From: Mesodorylaimus sp. YZB2_4
Lineage: Eukaryota; Nematoda; Enoplea; Dorylaimida; Dorylaimidae
NCBI GenBank assembly: GCA_030248295.1
Contig: JASANH010001039.1
Coordinates: 1,054,001 to 1,118,000 of the forward strand
Direction of reading: 5' to 3'
DNA length: 64,000 nucleotides
A model generated the notes under the pieces. That model worked only from the letters and a program-made list of their open reading frames with translations. It ran no database searches and had not been told where the DNA came from. Position numbers and translations under genes: made by a program. Positions 58,131 to 64,000 of this stretch are shown here, piece by piece; the stretch's first letter is position 1; every line of letters starts with the position of its first letter.

Positions 58131-59505
58131 TTCCCCCCCTTTCCCCCCAAAATTCCTCGCCATAGCAAATGTTCGACTGCAATTATTCGCCATGTTGAAT
58201 ACTAACTACATATGAGTAACTATCAAAATTTTTTATCAGAGCATACATTTGATTACATACATTTTGGGTGCGGGGGGGGGGGCGATGACAGCATTTTCAT
58301 TTGTGCAGTGTTTTCATCATGCGACACCCAGTTTTATCAGGGACATGTATAGCATTGTAACTACTGTATCCGAGAAGAAATTATTTTCTCTCCATAAAGA
58401 GCTGCACGAATACTGAAATAGTTACGTGTTACTACTTGGGGCAGCAGGGTTCCACAGGGGATCCGGCCTGGTAGATATACATACTGTACTGTAAGTGAGA
58501 GGAGGTTATCCTTAGTAAAGGATTGCGACAGGATCTGTGTGCACACCGCTGTCCGGTGATAAACTTGTGATAAATGCAATTTTTCAAGTTAGGTTTCCAA
58601 GTCCAAACTTGTCTGTGCGGTCTGTTTTCCTGGTAACACTTCAACAACCCCGGAAATGGCGACATAAATTTCAAAAAGCCCAGATGCCAGAGCTTTCTTT
58701 TGAAATTCGAGATAGCGACACGAAGCTCCTTGTTTTCGGCCAAGCTTTTTACTGTACATGCAACAGATACAGTGGATGGGAAATTGCCGGAGCCGAGAGT
58801 TTCACGATGGTAATCGCGTGAAAAAGACTATGAAATATGACAACTGACAGCATTTTTTAGTGGTTATTCACGAAAACATTTTGTTTGAGCTCCTGTCGAT
58901 GCTGACTTTGCACCTTTGTAATTATAACGACTTCATTGTCTGATTACAGCGTCAAAGTTCACAACACAGGGTCAAAGTAGACTTTACACATGTCATACAC
59001 AGGTCACAGATCACAGGTCAACACACAACACAACGTAAACACAGGGTTAAGCAGACTGCAGTGGAACAACTGAGTTCCACAATCGGTTTGATCTTTTGTG
59101 TGGGTTATTGCAAGAGGAGGAGCAAATTTTTTTAAATAAGCTTTCCAAAGATGCTCCATCAATCAATTCTGAAGAGAAAATTTCCATCAATTCCCACGTT
59201 CATCTTATTATGTCTGATCTTTTTCTGGTAGGTTCTAATCTACTGTAAACTATCTCTTTTTAATTGGACTCTTTGACCTTCCACCATCTGCTTCCCTCAC
59301 CCCCTGCTACGTACTGAACCGTACAATGCACTATATCTTCCATGACTCCCTCTAGGTGGAATGCAAAGCTCGGCAGTCTGTGAAATTTTTGTAGCAACGC
59401 AGTTTGGGTTTCTAGAACCTCTGAAACCGTTGCTGGAGTCTGGGTAAGAATTATCGTATCTGAAAAGACGACTCCTCGTAAAGTCCGTACCACAACTGAA
59501 TTAAA
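58131..59505. other. Intergenic, nothing coding recognised
   Basis: Contains a G-run (58272-58281) and, at 58936-59045, a degenerate array of short acacaggtcaca-type units. No coding exon was recognised. Confidence 0.4.
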
Positions 59506-60612
59506 ATGGAAAGAATAATTTTAGTATTACTGCTATGGAATATGTCTCATTACAGTAATTTGTCTTGTGTTTTTCTGTTTTGTTATGTAATTATATGCGT
59601 CTTTTTTAGGCGAAGCTATAAAATGCTACAAGTGCAGTGGGGCGAGAAACTGCTTGGATGGCGAGTGCAGCGCTAACTTTCAATGTGTCAAGGTCACGGT
59701 GACAGCTCCCGATGGTATGCTGTTTTATACTTCTTTCATCATTTCTTTGCCGCATCAGATAAAAGAGAGCAGAGAGTGAAGCAAAAAGTGCAATTGGTGC
59801 ATTTCTATTCGAATCATGCAAACTTCACGATTGTGCGAAATGTGTTACTGTGACAACTGATTGCATCTGCGACAATGATTCAGCTCCACATATTGATACA
59901 GTTTTAGGAAAAAGATTCAGTTTAAGTTTCAGTTAATTGAGTGACCTGAATCTAGGAACAGACTAATGTTTAGACACTTAACTTAATCTCGAAAAAGTAA
60001 GTTAACTGAAATTTGATTCAACTTTTCTTATTTGAATAACTTGGGCAGGCTTTTTAAGGATGACAAAATATGCCTTTGACTCGCGAACAAGAGAGCTCGA
60101 ACCAGCAATTCGTCTAGCTGAGTTTCGTTTTTTTTAGATCTGCAACAACAGATAACTAATTTTAAAAAACGCAGTAGATTGAAAACTGAATTCAACTGAT
60201 TCTTAAAAGATTCAGTTAAAGTCAAAAAAATTTAGTTTCGGCGAAGAGACTAGTTTCAGTTGCAGTACAGTTTCTGTCAACTGTATCAGCGTTGCCTACA
60301 AATTTCCAAAAAAACCAGGTCGATATACACTTTCGTATCTCCGTCTACCCACTATTAGCAAACGCTCTTAACCACGCCCGTTTCTCCAAAATATTTAAAA
60401 TTTTAGGCAGAGCTCATGTTGAAAAACAGTGCGATGATAGCCCAAGCCAAAGTAGTGGCTGCCGTAAAATGTCTCTGGACGGAGCGCCTATTTCAGCTTC
60501 GATATGCCATTGCAGCACTGATTATTGCAACAGTGCCCATGTGCTCAGTTGTAGCTTCGGAACTGCATTAACTCTTTGCTTTTGCGCAATAATTCATTCT
60601 TTGTCTAACTGA
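59506..60612 (+). CDS. Ly6/uPAR-like GPI-anchored protein, paralog 7
   Basis: Exons 59506-59554, 59610-59714 and 60407-60612 (phase-1, GT donors) give 119 residues. The signal peptide is MERIILVLLLWNMSHYS. Ten Cys: CYKC, NC-x4-C-x5-C (NCLDGECSANFQC, one residue longer than in relatives), QC, GC, CHC-x4-CN (CHCSTDYCN). The tail is hydrophobic and Cys-containing (CSFGTALTLCFCAII). A poly(A) signal is at 60768-60773. Confidence 0.83.
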
Positions 60613-61902
60613 AAAACGGTATTTGAGGTGTTCTTGTTGCGCTTGGAGGCTACGTTTAACAATACAGTACTTTGACTGTATTGATTAGTGTTAAAGCTAT
60701 ATACTAACTACTTCACCCAGGAAATATTTATATATATCTCGTATATCGTATATATATCGTTTTTATCAATAAAAAAATGATGCCGACCATGTCCCTGGCA
60801 CAATGGCATAAAATAAAAAAAGCAGCTGATTTTGCATACACAATGGTAAGGATATGGTGCACAGTATGCACAAACGAGTAGGCGAATGTTTAGGCATTAG
60901 TGTTCACATAATGTGTTCCATCCTCACAAAATTAGGTGAAGCTAGTGTAGAAAAAGACCAGGAAAACTGTGATGTGAAATGGGAAGAAGAGATACTGCTG
61001 CGACTTATTCTACTGTTAAAGAGACTTATAAATGGTGACGCAGGCGCGAGACAGACATTCATAGAAATTTCATATTCAGAAAACATGAACTTTGCTACAA
61101 TATAAAAACTTGTCTTTCCGATTTCCACATCTAATCGAGAGTGTTAAACTGTTTAGTGGCTTGAGGGCTGTATATATATAGACTTGATGGGAAAAGTGTT
61201 TAAAATCTGCAAGTCCCGACACAAATTTTTTCGCTCTCTGTTAGTTATGTGTAATTTTAAGTTTTGTGCTTTTTTGCCTAACGTATAACAGGCGAGATGC
61301 GTGCGTGCCATGAAGAAAATTTTTAAGACCTGACTTCCCGATTTCTTGTTATCATTTTAGTCACTTTTTAGTTAAGATAGCATTAATCCACACTCGCATT
61401 ACATCATGTACGTTGGTGATTTGATAAACCATTATGTACTGTTTTCCACTTGATTGTTAATAAGTTTATATGTAGTGAGTGACTAATTTTAAGTAAGAAA
61501 TGCAAGACGGACATGCAAAGTAAAGGCGAAGCGGCCTATTGCTATGACATTTCGCTAAAAGACGATTCGTCTCGAACATATTTCGGCGCAGACGTGGTTC
61601 TTCGAAAGAGAACCAAGCAATAGTACTAGGAAATAGAAGTAGGCAATAGAGCAACCACATGAGTCGAAACAACGAATGATTCAAGTTACAGCGTGGCAAT
61701 AGCTTGTCAGTGATAGCGCGTTGACTAATTATTCTTATCTGCGGCAGAAAGGTACATAAGCAAGATGCTAACTGAGAAACGTCGAATCAGTCTTGCTTGG
61801 CCGCTGCAGTCATACAGCAGTAGCAAGGTGCATTTTCACTATCGAGTCCTTGCTGACAAAAAAATACTCCTGATTTTGAAGTGGAGGCAAGCACGTCAAG
61901 AA
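60613..61902. other. Intergenic, nothing firmly recognised
   Basis: A TA-rich stretch (60728-60760, tatatat and gtatatcgta units) precedes the poly(A) signal of paralog 7. An 83-codon ORF at 60854-61105 has no domain, and no splice partner fits in phase. Confidence 0.4.
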
Positions 61903-62121
61903 ATGAAACTGACTTTGGTGATATTTCTTTTGGCATTTTTTGCAATCAAAGGTAAAACATGAGGCCTTAAAATTTTTTTGAATGATCGTTATTTTTTTCT
62001 CTCTTTTAAGGAGACGCGGTAAGATATAGTCCATGTATTGCTCCATCAAGCAGCAACTGCAAATCCTACCAATGCAGTGGTAACACTTGCGTGACGGCTA
62101 TTCCAAAAAACAGGAGCTCAC
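61903..62121 (+). CDS. Ly6/uPAR-like paralog 8, first two exons (diverged)
   Basis: Exon 1 (61903-61951) encodes a signal peptide, MKLTLVIFLLAFFAIKG. Exon 2 (62011-62121) ends in a strong GTAAGC donor in phase 1, as in all relatives. It keeps NC-x4-C-x4-C (NCKSYQCSGNTC) but has only one Cys in place of the CxxC pair. No exon with CxC-x4-CN was found in the remaining 1.9 kb. The gene either continues beyond the right edge or is truncated by the SINE and MITE insertions that follow. Confidence 0.6.
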
Positions 62122-62254
62122 GTAAGCCTTTTTCAGCTATTAAACCTATAAAGTGTGGAACCATTTAGAGTCAAAGTTTTGACCGCTTTTAAAATGTACA
62201 TATTGCGAAGAGTTGATTTATAATTCACTGTATCTTATTCGCATTTTTTGACTT

Positions 62255-62345
62255 GGTCATGTCATGTCATGTCATACTTTATCCATAGCCAATCACTTCG
62301 CAGCGCACTCGAGCCCTCAACTGTTGCTGGGGATACAGATTTTCA
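62255..62345 (-). mobile_element. SINE family A, 3' part only
   Basis: On the minus strand the tail motif gagggctcgagtgcgctgc is followed by gctatggataaagtatgac and a run of atgac units. This is a 5'-truncated copy with a microsatellite end. Confidence 0.6.
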
Positions 62346-62584
62346 CCTTCCAACGATTTCGGTTTTTAATGCTAATCAATACTGAAATTTTTCGGTAATA
62401 CTATATAAATTGTTATTCCCAGCTGCGCCAAATAATTAGTCTTAATTCACTAGAAACTCTTTTTTTGAAGGTCCGTACAAAAGATCTCAGTTAAGATAGG
62501 ATATTTCACAGTTCCAAAATAGCGTACGCTGCAGTACGTAATCTTCTGTCTCACCGCATGGGGGCCATCCATAAAGGTCGACCG

Positions 62585-62670
62585 CAGCGTAAGGGGGGGG
62601 GGGGGAGGGAGGGAGGAGGCTGGCAAAAAGTGGTCAGCTGCGGTCGGGGGAGGGGGAGGGGTAGCGGCCA
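62585..62670 (+). repeat. G-rich tract, possible G-quadruplex
   Basis: A run of about 14 G is followed by ggaggg units and then gggggaggggg. Four or more G-runs of at least three bases lie within 40 bp. The duplicated phrase ggtcgaccgcagc flanks it on both sides (about 62577 and 62673). Confidence 0.6.
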
Positions 62671-62889
62671 ATGGTCGACCGCAGCAAATTTTTAGACTTT
62701 TGATGACAAAAAAACACCTTTTATCCCCACCAGTAGTGCGCGTTCAAACCTTCAAAAGTTTTTGTCTTCTCTTCTCCTTGGTCGTTCATTCTCGATAATG
62801 CAATTTCGGCTATATCAATACACTTATTCCCAACTGGAATTGCATCTGATCCGAAAGGGAAAAGTTGGAAGGCGATGGCTTTGCTGATT

Positions 62890-63175
62890 AAGGCGTTGAT
62901 CCGCCTTTCTGGCCCGCAGCCCTGACTGTGAGGCCGAGGTTCTATTCCGACGGAGGACGGCAGTTTAGTAGCATGTCGTTAGCTTTGGACACCTGGCTCC
63001 GGGCGACACCACGTTACTGTCAAACGGCGGACGCCCACCAATGGGGCAGAGAATTGGGAAACTGTCTTCAAACACCAGTCGAGATGGTCCCTAATCTAAC
63101 GATAAGCCCAAGCCCCTTCTCACCCAGTATGCCCTCGTGTTGAGGTGCTCCCAGTGAAGACACAGGGAGCCTGCC
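62890..63175 (+). mobile_element. tRNA-derived SINE (family B)
   Basis: Head ggcgttgatccgcctttctg, B-box-like gaggttctattccgac, and a tail tgccctcgtgttgaggtgct with gaagacacagggagc that matches the tail at 30615-30660. Head and body are more diverged than in the 30345 copy. Confidence 0.6.
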
Positions 63176-63391
63176 ATGAGAGCTGCTCACCTCCAGGGAT
63201 AGGTCGGTATCACCTTTCCCAGGATCGAGATCAGGGCAAGCCCGATCGGGATCGGGATTTTTTGCTTGAGGTTGAACAGTTTGCACGCACGAAGGAGGTG
63301 AGTCTATTTTCCAGACTAAAGCACACTTTAGTCATCCAGGTTTTTTATCAGGTCGAGTTTCAGTCATCATAAATAAGCTGAAATTGATGAG

Positions 63392-63528
63392 TACCGTATT
63401 TCCTCGGAATTCTCCCCGCGGGAGAAATTTTTTCAAATGGGTCCCAGACGGGGGAGAATATCAGAGTGCGGAGGATTTCCAGAGGGGGAGTATAACCAGA
63501 GGGCGGAGGATTTCGAGGAAATACGGTA
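63392..63528. mobile_element. MITE with TA target duplication
   Basis: ccgtatttcctcg at 63394 is exactly complementary to cgaggaaatacgg ending 63526. TA flanks both ends (63392-63393, 63527-63528). The interior 107 bp is G-rich with an internal repeat (gcggaggatttc twice). TA duplication points to a Tc1/mariner-type element. Confidence 0.85.
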
Positions 63529-64000
63529 CATTCGCAGTTTCGATACTCGTCCAGCAAGGTCAGCCTAGGGTAAGTAAAATTAGTGTTGCTATCATGATCG
63601 ATTTGAGCCGATGTTGCTGTTGCCTCTTCATCGCTACTACTCCATTCCAGATATGGTGGATCAGAGTGCACCTGCCATGCTTATGCATATCATAATTATT
63701 AGCAGAATCCCGATGCCTCAATGTCAGGATCAGGATTGGGATCCCAGCCTATCCCTCACAGCCGCGCTTATCATCTCATGACTGCTTGCCAGCTAATACG
63801 ATTGCAAGTCCCGTAGAGAACTGAGCCGGCGCGGCCCAACCCGCAAAACTTTTAAAAAATATAGGAAAAAGTTGTGGGAAAAGTTTGTGGAGGCTTTTAC
63901 AAAATAGAAATCCGCTCCATAAATCAAAAACGATTTGTCTTCGAAGGAGATGGCATCTTGTGGAGCTCAAGAAAGCATAAGACGAAACATTTCACAAAAC
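63529..64000. other. Right edge, nothing recognised
   Basis: Short ORFs only; no exon or repeat partner was seen. Confidence 0.4.

Noticed and set aside
58041..58200. CRISPR-like array
   Set aside because: Unit is 14 bp with 3-bp variable parts, no spacers of proper length, and the genome is eukaryotic.
60776..61105. Possible two-exon gene starting MMPTMSLAQWHKIKK
   Set aside because: The donor at 60846 is phase 0, but the only open downstream frame needs phase 1; no combination joins.

Overview
The window is nuclear DNA of a small-genome animal. Genes are split by GT-AG introns, many only 39-61 nt long and others up to 2.8 kb. The products are metazoan: an SLC1 glutamate transporter, a family B2-type GPCR, chymotrypsin-fold proteases and GPI-anchored Ly6/uPAR-like proteins. 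Intergenic DNA is full of MITEs, SINEs and decayed LINEs. The tiny introns and the Ly6-like family with a C-x4-C-x4-C core make an ecdysozoan, most likely a nematode, my best guess. That is inference; nothing here fixes the species. All gene models below were built by hand from splice sites, reading phase and family motifs.

Layout. At 371-1080 (-) are the first four coding exons of folylpolyglutamate synthase, which runs off the left edge. At 2948-5568 (+) is a complete six-exon EAAT-type glutamate transporter. From 5.6 to 13.4 kb there is repeat DNA only: a Harbinger-like MITE inside an older repeat, two tRNA-derived SINEs and a 222-bp inverted pair. At 13637-20921 (-) is a ten-exon gene for a 2189-residue receptor: signal peptide, a stalk of about 1840 residues rich in Ser/Thr, one thrombospondin type 1 repeat, then a complete seven-helix domain of adhesion/secretin type with no GAIN/GPS region. 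At 24074-29593 (+) are two adjacent chymotrypsin-fold genes. The first has lost its catalytic His and Ser; the second keeps the triad but has a damaged-looking splice donor. A frameshifted copy of the second gene's last exon lies at 34.6 kb. A decayed CR1/Jockey-like LINE occupies about 35.1-38.1 kb.

From 32.7 kb to the right end the window is a dispersed cluster of eight Ly6/uPAR-like genes on both strands. Six are intact, one is decayed and one lacks its third exon here. There is also one orphan promoter plus first exon. All share one plan: a signal-peptide exon, a CxxC exon, an exon ending in CxC-x4-CN plus a hydrophobic GPI-type tail, and phase-1 introns. One paralog has lost two cysteines together, and two neighbouring paralogs need a GC splice donor.

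No operon or pathway ties the window together. Most recognised secretory-pathway products act at the cell surface or outside it: mucin-like receptor, Ly6-like GPI proteins, secreted proteases and transporter. The most unusual item is the mucin-TSP1-7TM receptor without a GPS; the richest evolutionary story is the Ly6-like cluster.
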